A stretch of 24,685 nt of DNA from Prochlorococcus sp. AG-670-O11 (GTDB taxonomy: Bacteria > Cyanobacteriota > Cyanobacteriia > PCC-6307 > Cyanobiaceae). Below are positions 6,892 to 15,349 of this stretch, in pieces (positions within the stretch are counted from its first letter, which is position 1; the number at the start of each line of letters is the position of its first letter). Position numbers and translations under genes: made by a program. The stretch lies in contig QCTA01000009.1 of the NCBI GenBank assembly GCA_003211335.1, forward strand, positions 1 to 24,685, given 5' to 3'. Below the pieces are notes generated by a model, which saw only the letters and a list, made by a program, of their open reading frames with translations, did not search any database and was not told where the DNA came from.

Positions 6892-8478
6892 ATGACAAAA
6901 GTTCTAATTACAGACCCAATTGATCAAACGGGAATTGATATTCTTTCCCAAGTCGCTCAAGTTGATCAGAAAATAGGAATCTCGAACTCTGAATTGGCAT
7001 CTATTATCCATGATTATGATGCTCTTATGATACGTTCTGGAACTCAAGTTACAGGAGATATTATTAATTCTTCTAAGAAACTAAGAATAATTGGCAGGGC
7101 TGGGGTTGGGGTAGATAATGTGGATGTTAAGGCGGCTACTCAAAAGGGAGTTCTTGTTGTTAATTCTCCTGGAGGGAATACTATAGCTGCTGCTGAGCAT
7201 ACAATCGCAATGATGCTGGCACTGTCAAGAAATATACCAATTGCTAGTAGTAGTACTTTTTTAGGTAAATGGGAAAGAAAAAAGTTTGTTGGTAATGAGC
7301 TTTTTAAGAAAAAGCTAGGTGTTGTGGGTTTAGGAAAAATAGGAACTCATGTAGCAAAAGTTGCTAATGCGCTTGGAATGGATGTTTATGGATATGATCC
7401 ATTTGTTTCCTCTGAAAGAGCACAACAATTACAGGTGAAATTATCGGAATTGAAAACACTGTTTGCTGAATCTGATTACGTAACTTTACATTTGCCGAGG
7501 ACTTCAGAAACAGAAAACTTAGTAGATATAAATGTGCTAAAAAGTATGAAAAATAATGCAAAGTTAATTAACTGTGCCAGAGGAGGAATAATTGATGAAG
7601 AAGCTTTAGCTGAGGCTCTTAATAATTCATTAATAGGAGGAGCTGCTATAGATGTCTTCTCTAAAGAGCCATTAGACTCGAATTCGCCATTACTTAAAGT
7701 TGATAAAAATTTAATTCTTACTCCTCATTTAGGAGCCTCAACCAGAGAGGCTCAAGAGAATGTTGCTGTAGATGTAGCTGAACAAATAAGAGATGTTCTT
7801 CTGGGCCTTTCTGCGCGAACAGCGGTGAATATACCAGGTTTAAGTCCTGATATTATGGACAGCCTTAAACCTCATTTGCAACTAGCTGAAACAATGGGCC
7901 TTTTAATCAGTCAACTTTCTGGAGGACAAATTCAAAAGTTAGAGGTAAGGCTTCAAGGTGAATTCGTGCAACACCCTTCTCAGCCTTTGATCATAGCTAG
8001 TTTAAAAGGTCTATTAAGTAAGGCTCTTGGTGATCGAATAAATTATGTTAACGCTTCTCTGGAAGCAGATTCTAGAGGGATCTTTGTCGTTGAGAGTAAA
8101 GACGAGGCTAGACCTGAATTTGCTAGTGGTTCACTTCAGCTAACTACATATGGCGATAATGGAGAGCATAGCGTTGCAGGAAGCATTTTTGCTGATGGTG
8201 AATTGAGAATAATTAGCATTGATCAATATCCAGTGAACGTCTCTCCAAGTAGATTTATGCTTATAACTAGGCATAGAGATATGCCAGGTATTATTGGAAA
8301 GTTAGGTTCCCTTCTGGGAGATCACAATGTCAATATTGCTTCAATGCAAGTTGGCAGAAAGATTGTCAGAGGTGAGGCTGTTATGGTTTTAAGTATTGAT
8401 GATCCAATTCCTACACAGTTGCTTGAATCAATTCTTCAAGTTGAGGGTATTACTAGTTCTGATCCTGTAACTTTATAA
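6892..8478 (+). CDS. serA: D-3-phosphoglycerate dehydrogenase
   Basis: This enzyme oxidises 3-phosphoglycerate to 3-phosphohydroxypyruvate with NAD+, the first step of serine synthesis. The 528-residue length fits the long SerA type with an extra ASB domain. Residues 1-100 and 285-315 form the substrate domain (GRAGVGVDNVD at 68-78). The NAD-binding domain has GLGKIG at 146-151. Catalytic residues R230 (NCARGG), E259 (SKEP) and H279 (TPHLGAS) are all present. Residues about 320-450 are the ASB/regulatory domain, and 455-528 are an ACT domain (FMLITRHRDMPGIIGKLG), the usual site of serine feedback control. prmA starts 16 nt after its stop codon, so the two are almost certainly one operon. Confidence 0.97.
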   Translation: MTKVLITDPIDQTGIDILSQVAQVDQKIGISNSELASIIHDYDALMIRSGTQVTGDIINSSKKLRIIGRAGVGVDNVDVKAATQKGVLVVNSPGGNTIAAAEHTIAMMLALSRNIPIASSSTFLGKWERKKFVGNELFKKKLGVVGLGKIGTHVAKVANALGMDVYGYDPFVSSERAQQLQVKLSELKTLFAESDYVTLHLPRTSETENLVDINVLKSMKNNAKLINCARGGIIDEEALAEALNNSLIGGAAIDVFSKEPLDSNSPLLKVDKNLILTPHLGASTREAQENVAVDVAEQIRDVLLGLSARTAVNIPGLSPDIMDSLKPHLQLAETMGLLISQLSGGQIQKLEVRLQGEFVQHPSQPLIIASLKGLLSKALGDRINYVNASLEADSRGIFVVESKDEARPEFASGSLQLTTYGDNGEHSVAGSIFADGELRIISIDQYPVNVSPSRFMLITRHRDMPGIIGKLGSLLGDHNVNIASMQVGRKIVRGEAVMVLSIDDPIPTQLLESILQVEGITSSDPVTL

Positions 8479-8494
8479 AGAATTTAAATAGTGT

Positions 8495-9397
8495 ATGGAA
8501 GAAAATAATTGGTATAAACTAACTTTTGAAATAGAAACGAATTTAGAAGAAATTATTATTTGGAAATTAAATGACTTAGGTATTTTTAGTTTTGCATTTG
8601 AAATTTCATTAAATAATAAAAATACTAAAAAAGTAATAATTTGGCTTCCAACTCTAAATTGGCCGGAAAGTTTAAGAATAAAACTTGAGAGAAATATTCA
8701 AGAGGTTTTAGATAAAAACAATTATCAAACAAATTGTTTTGATTGGAACGTTATTGAGCAGGAAGATTGGGTATCAAGTTGGAAAAAATATTGGGGACCA
8801 GAACTTGTAGGGAATAAATTACTTGTATTGCCTTGTTGGCTTGAATTGCCAAAGGAACATAAAAATAGGAAAGTTATAAAAATAGATCCTGGAGCAGCTT
8901 TTGGGACTGGAAGTCATCCCACGACATCTCTTTGCCTAGAAAAATTAGAACAAATTTCTTTATCTGGTAATAAAATATTAGATATAGGCTCAGGTAGTGG
9001 AATTTTAAGTGTTGCTGCTAAATCTTTTGGTGCATGTGAGGTCTATGCTATTGATAATGATTATCTGGCAATAAATTCGACGGAGTCTAATTTTCTATTA
9101 AATTTTGGCAATTTAGATAAGTTAAAGACGTATTTAGGACCATTTGACGCGTTGGTTTCAAAGTATTCTTTAAAGAATTTTGATTTTATTTTATGCAATA
9201 TTCTTGCAGAAGTTATAAAAGGCATAATCCCTGAAATAAGTAACTGCCTAAAAAAAGATGGAGAAGTAATTTTAAGTGGTATTTTGAATTCACAAAAAGA
9301 TGAAATTTTTAACTTATTGCATACTAGTAATTTTCAGATAAATGATATATCTTCTAAAAAAGATTGGGTGTGCATTACAGCACAAAAAATCTTTTAA
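8495..9397 (+). CDS. prmA: Ribosomal protein L11 methyltransferase
   Basis: PrmA trimethylates lysines and the N-terminus of ribosomal protein L11 with S-adenosylmethionine. The 300-residue length is typical. An N-terminal L11-recognition domain (1-80) is followed by the linker [13 protein letters not shown] (88-100) and the PrmA hallmark [14 protein letters not shown] (131-144). The SAM motif I is [12 protein letters not shown] (161-172), the acidic residue ending strand 2 lies in AIDND, and NIL at 235-237 (LCNILAEVI) is the conserved PrmA substrate-lysine pocket motif. The ATG at 8495 is the first start after serA. The gene ends at an AT-rich hairpin. Confidence 0.95.
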   Translation: MEENNWYKLTFEIETNLEEIIIWKLNDLGIFSFAFEISLNNKNTKKVIIWLPTLNWPESLRIKLERNIQEVLDKNNYQTNCFDWNVIEQEDWVSSWKKYWGPELVGNKLLVLPCWLELPKEHKNRKVIKIDPGAAFGTGSHPTTSLCLEKLEQISLSGNKILDIGSGSGILSVAAKSFGACEVYAIDNDYLAINSTESNFLLNFGNLDKLKTYLGPFDALVSKYSLKNFDFILCNILAEVIKGIIPEISNCLKKDGEVILSGILNSQKDEIFNLLHTSNFQINDISSKKDWVCITAQKIF

Positions 9398-9398
9398 C

Positions 9399-9418
9399 CT
9401 TATAAATATATAAGTTTT
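9399..9418 (+). terminator. Weak candidate terminator after prmA
   Basis: CTTATA (9399-9404), loop AATA, TATAAG (9409-9414), then TTTT. The 6-bp stem is perfect but almost pure A/T, so termination would be weak; it starts 1 nt after the prmA stop. Confidence 0.35.
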
Positions 9419-9444
9419 CCTAATGTAACCTCCCTTTCATATTG

Positions 9445-9493
9445 CATTGTTTCATTTTTTACTCGCTTCACACACAAATGCTTGTAAACAATG
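9445..9493 (+). promoter_or_regulatory. petF upstream inverted repeat / likely promoter region
   Basis: In the 143-bp gap before petF an 8-bp perfect inverted repeat CATTGTTT (9445-9452) and AAACAATG (9486-9493) flanks 33 nt. A competing nested pair GCATT (9444-9448) with AATGC (9477-9481) exists. A loose promoter, TTGTAA (9482-9487) with TATTAA (9503-9508) at a 15-nt spacing, overlaps the right arm. The structure may be an operator or a leader hairpin; neither can be settled from sequence. Confidence 0.3.
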
Positions 9494-9540
9494 TTAAAAA
9501 AGTATTAAAGGTAATTTACTACCATCAATTTTTTATTTAA

Positions 9541-9840
9541 ATGGCTTCTTACAAAGTTACACTTATCAGCGAAAGTGAAGGTCTCAATTCTACGATTGAA
9601 GTTCCAGATGATCAGTATATTCTAGATGCTGCTGAAGAGCAGGGTGTAGATTTACCATATTCTTGTAGAGCAGGGGCTTGTTCAACATGCGCTGGAAAAA
9701 TCACCTCAGGTACTGTTGACCAGTCAGATCAAAGTTTTTTAGACGATGATCAACTTGAAGCTGGTTTTGTCCTAACTTGTGTTGCTTACCCATCTTCTGA
9801 TGTAACAATTAATACTCATGCTGAAGAAGAGCTTTATTAA
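9541..9840 (+). CDS. petF: Plant-type [2Fe-2S] ferredoxin
   Basis: This soluble electron carrier takes electrons from photosystem I and passes them to ferredoxin-NADP+ reductase, nitrogen assimilation and thioredoxin reductase. The 99-residue length is standard. The cluster ligands are in the canonical spacing: C42, C47 and C50 in [10 protein letters not shown], and C80 in VLTC. The N-terminus (ASYKVTLIS) and the acidic C-terminus ending AEEELY are those of photosynthetic PetF. The gene stands alone with a long leader and its own strong intrinsic terminator, so it is probably monocistronic and highly expressed. Confidence 0.97.
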   Translation: MASYKVTLISESEGLNSTIEVPDDQYILDAAEEQGVDLPYSCRAGACSTCAGKITSGTVDQSDQSFLDDDQLEAGFVLTCVAYPSSDVTINTHAEEELY

Positions 9841-9884
9841 TTATAAAAAATAGCTCTATTTAGTTGTTTTATTAAATTTTTTCT

Positions 9885-9914
9885 GCCACTCTCTTATGAG
9901 GTGGCTTTTTTTTT
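9885..9914 (+). terminator. Intrinsic terminator of petF
   Basis: The stem GCCAC-(T)-CTC / GAG-GTGGC (9885-9889 and 9891-9893 with 9898-9905) has loop TTAT and one bulged T, and is followed by nine T residues (9906-9914). It lies 44 nt after the petF stop and ends only 7 nt before the ATG of the next gene. Confidence 0.9.
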
Positions 9915-9921
9915 GAAATAA

Positions 9922-10287
9922 ATGAATAAATTTGAATTTTTTAAAACTGATGCAATTCAATCAAGTTACGGGGGGCAATTCAGCTATAAAGTGATTGGGC
10001 CTTGTTGCAGGTTATATGATAGAGAAGAGTTGCCTTGGCCATGTTGTAGGCTCGCTTGGCGCAGTAAAGAGCCAAGTTGGAGAAGGATAGGAACTAGATT
10101 TGTAGCAGATATGGCCTCAAGGAAATGTCCATCGTATTCAGTTGAAATTTTAGAACCAGGATCAAAACCTGTAGAAACTGTCATCACTCTTTTCTCAAAG
10201 AAGTTTTCTTCAGAAATTCAAGAATGGTGGTATAGCAAAAAACCAGGTTCAAAAGAACCTGGTAATGTATTGCCAGAAAGTATTTAA
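9922..10287 (+). CDS. Conserved hypothetical small Cys/Trp-rich protein
   Basis: No family recognised. The 121-residue protein has two copies of PCCRL, at residues 27-31 and 40-44, joined by a Trp/Pro segment (YDREELPWP). One more cysteine (C69) is present, as are aromatic residues such as W46, W53 and the pair W102-W103. No signal peptide or membrane helix is seen, so it is probably cytoplasmic. Two vicinal cysteine pairs 13 residues apart could bind a metal or cluster, or form redox disulfides; this is inference only. The start is the ATG at 9922, because the next in-frame ATG (residue 64) would remove both motifs. The start is 7 nt past the petF terminator T-tract, leaving no room for a separate promoter. 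Its 3' end contains the terminator of the opposing pentapeptide gene. Confidence 0.72.
   Translation: MNKFEFFKTDAIQSSYGGQFSYKVIGPCCRLYDREELPWPCCRLAWRSKEPSWRRIGTRFVADMASRKCPSYSVEILEPGSKPVETVITLFSKKFSSEIQEWWYSKKPGSKEPGNVLPESI
10237..10263 (-). terminator. Intrinsic terminator of the pentapeptide-repeat gene, inside the opposing CDS
   Basis: ACCAGGTTC (10242-10250), loop AAAA, GAACCTGGT (10255-10263) is a perfect 9-bp inverted repeat. On the minus strand it is followed by a six-T run (complement of 10237-10242), and it lies 33 nt past the stop of the minus-strand gene at 10297. On the plus strand no T-run follows, so it acts in one direction. It falls in codons of the hypothetical gene at 9922-10287. 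Confidence 0.8.
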
Positions 10288-10296
10288 AGTATTATT

Positions 10297-10875
10297 TTAA
10301 CCTTTTGGTTTAGGTGGCATATAACCTTTTAGACCAGAGCATTCAAGGCTATCAATTGTATCTACTCCAGTTGTTGAGTTAGTTCCTGTTGCTCTCTCAC
10401 ATAATGATTTCCTCTGAGAAAGATCAAGATTCGCATCAGTAAAGTCTGTTCCATCTATGATCGCCCCATCAAAAACACTTTTCATTAGCTCGCCATTTGT
10501 AAGATTTGCATCTGAAAAATCAGCATTATCAAAACGTACAGCATATGCAATAAGATCTTTCATGTTAGCGCCTTTGAAGCTAGAGTTTTTTGCAGTTGTT
10601 ACGCTCATATATGCACCTTGCAGATTGGCTTCGCCTAAATCTTGATTAGATAAATCATATTTTACATATTCATTATTTTGAAGATCTGCACCATGAAGAT
10701 TTTCTTTCAATCCATCTACTGATGAAGGATCACTGGGATAAAGTGCATTTGTAGATACTGGATTAAGAAGTAAACCAATAATTAATGGAAGAAAAATAAG
10801 AAGTCTTTTGAAAGACTTGTTTAGTGATGAAAAAATAGAAACCATTTCGATCGACATCAAATTAAAAAAAACCAT
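10297..10875 (-). CDS. Pentapeptide-repeat protein, probably thylakoid-lumen or periplasmic
   Basis: This 192-residue protein has a basic start and a hydrophobic signal segment (SFKRLLIFLPLIIGLLLNPV, about 21-40), with probable cleavage after STNA (44). Pentapeptide-type repeats of the A(D/N)LxX form run from about 60 to 150: GADLQ, SNQDL, GEANL, SSFKGANM, ADFSDANL, GTDFTDANL. They would form a right-handed quadrilateral beta-helix. Two cysteines (C159 and C179) in the C-terminal tail frame a Gly/Thr-rich loop, a layout seen in the lumenal TL17-like pentapeptide proteins of plastids and cyanobacteria, and probably form a disulfide. Function unknown. The true start may be M7 or M11 rather than M1; both keep the signal peptide. 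Confidence 0.85.
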   Translation of the reverse strand: MVFFNLMSIEMVSIFSSLNKSFKRLLIFLPLIIGLLLNPVSTNALYPSDPSSVDGLKENLHGADLQNNEYVKYDLSNQDLGEANLQGAYMSVTTAKNSSFKGANMKDLIAYAVRFDNADFSDANLTNGELMKSVFDGAIIDGTDFTDANLDLSQRKSLCERATGTNSTTGVDTIDSLECSGLKGYMPPKPKG

Positions 10876-10934
10876 ATGACTATTATTTCATGGGTTGGTC
10901 ATTTACAACCCTACTGCTCACGAACTGTTGCAGT

Positions 10935-11873
10935 TTATTTAATTTCTGCAGTCAAAAAATCTTTTGCAAGATAAGTATTAGGGAAAATTTTTTGGGCCTC
11001 TTTAAGCAAATCGCTTGGCTTGATTGGACTTCTTTGGGTATATCTAGGACTTAAATGTGTGATAATTAGTTTCTTTGCGTTAGATAACAGTGCAGTTTTT
11101 GCAGCCATTATTGTTGTTGAATGTAATTTTTCGTAAGCCATTTTTTCATCTTCTTTAGAAAATGTAGATTCATGGACCAACAAATCAGCATTTTTGGATA
11201 GGTTAACCGCCGAGTCGCTAAAAACTGTATCAGTACAGTAAACAAAACTTTCACCTTTTCTTGGCGGACCACAAAACTCTTGTCCATTAAAATATCTCCC
11301 ATCTTTCAACTCAACTGTCTTACCTGCTTGTAATTCTGAATATATTGGTCCTCGCGGAATGTTTAAATCCTCTGCTTTTTTGATATCGAATATTCCAGGC
11401 TTATCTTTTTCGTTTACACGATAACCATAAGCAGGTAGTCGATGTTTTAGACAGGCACATCGAACTTCTATTTTATTGCTTTCAAATAAGATTTTATTTA
11501 GCGAAGCAAACTCTTCAACCTCTATAAAACTTAATGGAAATGACAACTTGCAATAACTACTCTTAAGTGCAGAAAGTACAAAGCTTCTTAACTCAGCAGG
11601 ACCATAAATTTCAATACCATTACTATTTCCTGATAATCCTAATGTAGCCAAAAGCCCTGGTAAACCGTAAATATGATCACCATGCATATGAGTAATAAAT
11701 ATCTTCTTTATTTGTGAAGACTTAATATTACTCTTCATTAGTTGATGCTGTGTACCTTCTCCACAGTCAAATAACCATACTTCAGCTGTTTGAGATAACT
11801 TAAGTGCTAAGGAAGAGACATTTCTTGTTAAGGTCGGCACCCCAGAACTTGTCCCTAAGAAAGTTATGTTCAC
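10935..11873 (-). CDS. rnz: Ribonuclease Z (tRNA 3'-processing endonuclease)
   Basis: RNase Z cuts 3' trailers from tRNA precursors, which matters here because the tRNA in this window does not encode CCA. The 312-residue short form is a metallo-beta-lactamase fold. The zinc-binding HMHGDH is at 62-67, preceded by [10 protein letters not shown] (5-14) and DCGEGTQ (36-42), all hallmarks of ElaC/RNase Z. Later metal ligands lie in CTDTVFSD and VHESTF, and the C-terminal THLSPRY motif is present. The flexible exosite segment typical of the family falls around 155-200. The ATG at 11873 is 63 bp from the divergent SpoIID gene. Confidence 0.95.
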   Translation of the reverse strand: MNITFLGTSSGVPTLTRNVSSLALKLSQTAEVWLFDCGEGTQHQLMKSNIKSSQIKKIFITHMHGDHIYGLPGLLATLGLSGNSNGIEIYGPAELRSFVLSALKSSYCKLSFPLSFIEVEEFASLNKILFESNKIEVRCACLKHRLPAYGYRVNEKDKPGIFDIKKAEDLNIPRGPIYSELQAGKTVELKDGRYFNGQEFCGPPRKGESFVYCTDTVFSDSAVNLSKNADLLVHESTFSKEDEKMAYEKLHSTTIMAAKTALLSNAKKLIITHLSPRYTQRSPIKPSDLLKEAQKIFPNTYLAKDFLTAEIK

Positions 11874-11936
11874 TTATAATAATATTTTTATTTTGATATC
11901 TAGACTAAATCTAGACTTTTAGTCAAACTAAGGCAA

Positions 11937-13346
11937 ATGCAAAATTTGTTTTTCAAACATAAAGTTTTTAAAATTTTAAAAATTTCTCATAAATGTTTTT
12001 TTATTTGCATTATATTTTTTTGTGTTTTTAAGAATCAAACTGCATCTGCTGCTAGAGAACCTTTGATAAGGGTCCTTATATCCAAAAATAAAAATTTAAG
12101 GATAAGATCTGATAAATCAATTCCATTAATTATAAAAGGACAAAAATTTCCAAATAAAAAAATTAAAGGTTTAACTTTAAAAAAGGAGAGTAATAGAACA
12201 ACAATATCTTTTGATGAAAATAAACAAAAAATTTATGATTTGGAAAATAAATCAAAATTCGTAGTTAAATCTTTTGATGGAAGAGGTATTTGGGTTGGTC
12301 AGAAAAGATATTCAGGGATATTAAATCTATTTGTTCTTGATTCTGAAATATTAGTCATTAATATTCTTGGAATTGAAAACTATCTGAGTAGTGTGGTTGG
12401 CTCAGAAATGCCTGCTAAATGGCCTTTTGAGGCTTTAAGAGCTCAGGCTATCGCTTCAAGGACTTATGCTTTGAAGCAAAAAGGAAATTCTCTTTATGAT
12501 ATTGATTCAACAAATAAGAATCAAGTCTATAGTGGGCTAGAGGCTAGAACTTATAAAACCATAAGGGCAGTAAGAAGTACAAGATCATTAGTTTTGACAT
12601 ATAAAAATAAATTGATTAATGCCTTATTTCATAGTAGTTCAGGAGGTATGACTGAAAATAGCCAAGATGTTTGGAAGAATGAGTATCCATATTTATCTAG
12701 TGTTAAAGATTTTGATAAAAATAATCCAAAACTAAGATGGCAGAAAAAATTTTCAAATGAAGAATTAAAAAGCTTGTTTCCTAAAATTGGTGGGATAAAA
12801 AAAATTGAGATTCAAAATATAACTAATACTGGAAGAGTAAAGAATGTAAAACTATTGGGAGATTATGGTTCTGACCAAATGTCAGGGGTTGATATTAGAA
12901 AAAGAATGAATCTTAAAAGTAATTTTGTGAGATTTAAATTTATTGAAGATAATGAAATTGAATCAAATAACAATTATTCCAAACTATTAACAACTAATAA
13001 ATTTGAAGATGAACCTCTATCCCATGTTGTGAAAGCTGGGGATAGTTTGACTGATATTGCTTATAAGTACAACGTAAATGTTTATGAAATAATTGACTTA
13101 AATAGTATTAAAGATTCTTCATTAATTAACATAAATCAAAAATTATTAATTCCAAGAAATAGCTCTAATTCATCATCAAATGTAGAAAAAATTTTGGTTG
13201 TTTCAGGATATGGATCTGGTCATGGTGTGGGAATGAGTCAATGGGGAGCAAGATATATGGCTTCCAAAGGTCAAAAAGCAGAGAGAATATTAAAACATTT
13301 TTATAAGGGTGTAAGAATTAAACCGTTTAGCAAAAATTACTTATAA
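11937..13346 (+). CDS. SpoIID/LytB-type cell-wall protein with embedded LysM domain
   Basis: SpoIID-type enzymes are lytic transglycosylases acting on peptidoglycan stripped of stem peptides. The 469-residue protein has an N-terminal signal segment (about 19-37, FFICIIFFCV, then ASAA), so it is exported. The core SpoIID segment is at 144-180: IENYLSSVVGSEMP, with E157 as the likely catalytic Glu, then FEALRAQAIASRTYAL. SSSGGMTENSQDVW lies at 233-246. A LysM domain (362-406, HVVKAGDSLTDIAYKYNV to LLIPRN) follows, and after it the final SpoIID motif GSGHGVGMSQWGA at 426-438. The LysM therefore lies inside the SpoIID domain. It ends 4 nt from the convergent truB. In non-sporulating cyanobacteria the role is presumably septal or general wall remodelling. 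Confidence 0.9.
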   Translation: MQNLFFKHKVFKILKISHKCFFICIIFFCVFKNQTASAAREPLIRVLISKNKNLRIRSDKSIPLIIKGQKFPNKKIKGLTLKKESNRTTISFDENKQKIYDLENKSKFVVKSFDGRGIWVGQKRYSGILNLFVLDSEILVINILGIENYLSSVVGSEMPAKWPFEALRAQAIASRTYALKQKGNSLYDIDSTNKNQVYSGLEARTYKTIRAVRSTRSLVLTYKNKLINALFHSSSGGMTENSQDVWKNEYPYLSSVKDFDKNNPKLRWQKKFSNEELKSLFPKIGGIKKIEIQNITNTGRVKNVKLLGDYGSDQMSGVDIRKRMNLKSNFVRFKFIEDNEIESNNNYSKLLTTNKFEDEPLSHVVKAGDSLTDIAYKYNVNVYEIIDLNSIKDSSLININQKLLIPRNSSNSSSNVEKILVVSGYGSGHGVGMSQWGARYMASKGQKAERILKHFYKGVRIKPFSKNYL

Positions 13347-13350
13347 AAAA

Positions 13351-14268
13351 TTATTTTGCATTAAGAACTAATTTGGGATGTAATGTGGTTTTTTCTTCAT
13401 TAATAAAACCCATTCCTAATAGGATTTTGTTATGGTCAATAATTTTTATTGGTTTTTTGTAATCAAAAGAGCGGCTTTTAACAAAATTATTAGCATCAAA
13501 TTTAATTATTCTTCCTGTTTGCCAAAAGTTAACTTCTTCTTGATTAGCTAAAATTAGTGTTGAAATATGATCAAGAGCAGAAATTGTGGGAATAATAAAA
13601 GGTACGTTTTTGTGATTAAGATCACTTAGATCAGATATCTTTATAGAATTTTTCTCATGGAATCCACAAGCTGAAATCCTTTTAAGTTTCAAAAGACAAC
13701 CCTCAGAATCTAAGATCCTGCCCAAGTCTCTAGCGATGGATCTTATATAAGTTCCTGAGGAACAAGACACTTTTATTTCTAATATTCCATTTATTTGATC
13801 CCATTTGTTTAGAACTAATTCTTCTATTTCTACCTCTTTTGGTTTTAATTCAAATTCCTCATTTTTTAAAGCTTTTTTGTATGCTCTTTCACCATTAACG
13901 TGAACACTAGATACCTTTGGAGGTACTTGTTGGATAATACCTCTGAAGTTATTTAAATATTTATCTAATTGCTTATGGCTCAAAACAGGCCAATCTTTTT
14001 TGTTAAGAATTTCGCCTTGCATATCGTCAGTTTTTGTTCGTATGCCTAATTTTATTTGGCCAATATAGGTTTTATCTTGAGGTAAATATTGAATAAATCT
14101 TGTAGCACTACCTATCGCAATTGGTAAAGTACCTGTTACATCGGGATCTAAAGTACCTGTGTGGCCAACTTTTTTGGTACGTAATAATTTCCTTATTTGT
14201 TTAACGCAATCATGAGAGGTAAATCCTTTCTCTTTATTTATTGCTATAAATCCATCTTTAATTTCCAT
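13351..14268 (-). CDS. truB: tRNA pseudouridine-55 synthase
   Basis: TruB converts U55 of the tRNA T-loop to pseudouridine. The 305-residue product has the family motif [19 protein letters not shown] (35-53) with the catalytic aspartate D41, the substrate-contact segment [34 protein letters not shown], and [12 protein letters not shown] (typical TruB motif III). The usual motif reads DPxATG; here it is DPDVTG, a mild change. The C-terminal part past about residue 235 is the PUA-like extension. The gene lies head-to-head with the methyltransferase across 77 bp and tail-to-tail with the SpoIID gene. Confidence 0.96.
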   Translation of the reverse strand: MEIKDGFIAINKEKGFTSHDCVKQIRKLLRTKKVGHTGTLDPDVTGTLPIAIGSATRFIQYLPQDKTYIGQIKLGIRTKTDDMQGEILNKKDWPVLSHKQLDKYLNNFRGIIQQVPPKVSSVHVNGERAYKKALKNEEFELKPKEVEIEELVLNKWDQINGILEIKVSCSSGTYIRSIARDLGRILDSEGCLLKLKRISACGFHEKNSIKISDLSDLNHKNVPFIIPTISALDHISTLILANQEEVNFWQTGRIIKFDANNFVKSRSFDYKKPIKIIDHNKILLGMGFINEEKTTLHPKLVLNAK

Positions 14269-14345
14269 TTTAATATTAAGATTCCTATGAGAACTATTTC
14301 TTACTATTTTATTATTTTTAAATAAGGAATTATTAAAGTAAGAAA

Positions 14346-15083
14346 TTGAAAAAAGATGATTTCATAATAAAAGAATTTGTAGATGATGCTTTTGATTTGA
14401 AATCACACTTAATGGAATTCTTGTCTATCGAGCAGGGTGATTTAGATGGCTTCCTCGAAAACGCAAAGATGGATTTAGCCAATCTTCATCCCGGAGGTAG
14501 TTTAAGTGAGGCTGAAGACTTTTATAAAGAAATTGTAGGAGATAAGCATTTGGCAGATTTGGCCGCCTGGCATATTTCAAGTAAAGATTATATTGCTGAC
14601 ACTTTAAAACTTCAGCAGAGATTTTCAAAAAATTTGGTCTTAGATTTTGGAGGAGGGATTGGTACTCATGCTTTAGCTAATGCAATGTCTCCAAAGGTTG
14701 AGCATGTTTTTTTCGTTGATATTAATAAAACAAATAGAGAATTTGTTGAATATAGGTCTAAAAAACTTGGTGTGGGTAATAAACTTACTTTTTGTAAAAC
14801 AATTCAGGAAACAAAAATATCTAGATTTGATACGATCGTATGCCTTGATGTATTAGAGCATTTATCTGATCCGGCTTTTCATCTTGATACCTTTCATAAA
14901 ATTATGGGTCCTAACTCAATTGGATTATTTAATTGGTATTTTTACAAAGGAGAAAATAATGAATATCCCTTTCACGTTGATGATGAGCAAATTGTTGAAC
15001 AATTTTTTAAGACTCTACAATTAAAATTTGTAGAAGTTTTTCATCCTATTCTTATTACGACAAGATCTTATAAAAAGAATTAA
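14346..15083 (+). CDS. Class I SAM-dependent methyltransferase
   Basis: The 245-residue protein has a Rossmann methyltransferase core. Motif I is VLDFGGGIG at 98-106, an acidic residue (D125) ends strand 2 in VFFVDIN, and CLDVLEHL at 166-173 is the motif that precedes strand 4 in methyltransferases of the Methyltransf_11/25 type. The N-terminal 90 residues form a helical region and the C-terminus continues to [13 protein letters not shown]. Substrate unknown. The likely start is TTG at 14346: an in-frame stop lies at 14334-14336 and the first in-frame ATG is residue 23. The stop shares the tetramer TTAA with the convergent rpmA stop. Confidence 0.82.
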
Positions 15084-15340
15084 AGAACTACATTTACTCT
15101 TTTTCTATTTCTTAAATTCCTTTTGATACTGTCAAAGCTTACAGTTCCTTCTTTTAGGGCGAAAAGTGTATCATCCTTTCCTTTTCCAACGTTAATTCCT
15201 GGTAAAAAAGAAGTACCTCTTTGACGGATTATGATAGACCCAGCTGATACTTTTTCTCCTCCATAAGCTTTAACTCCGAGTCTTTTAGAATTTGAATCTC
15301 TTCCATTTCTGGTTGATCCGGTACCTTTTTTATGTGCCAT
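15080..15340 (-). CDS. rpmA: 50S ribosomal protein L27
   Basis: L27 is a large-subunit protein whose N-terminal tail reaches the peptidyl-transferase centre. The 86-residue product begins [19 protein letters not shown], the canonical start, with no N-terminal extension to be cleaved as in Firmicutes. [21 protein letters not shown] is the family core. It follows rplU by 9 nt, the universal rplU-rpmA order. Its stop overlaps the stop of the convergent methyltransferase gene. Confidence 0.98.
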
Positions 15341-15349
15341 TGGTAAAAA

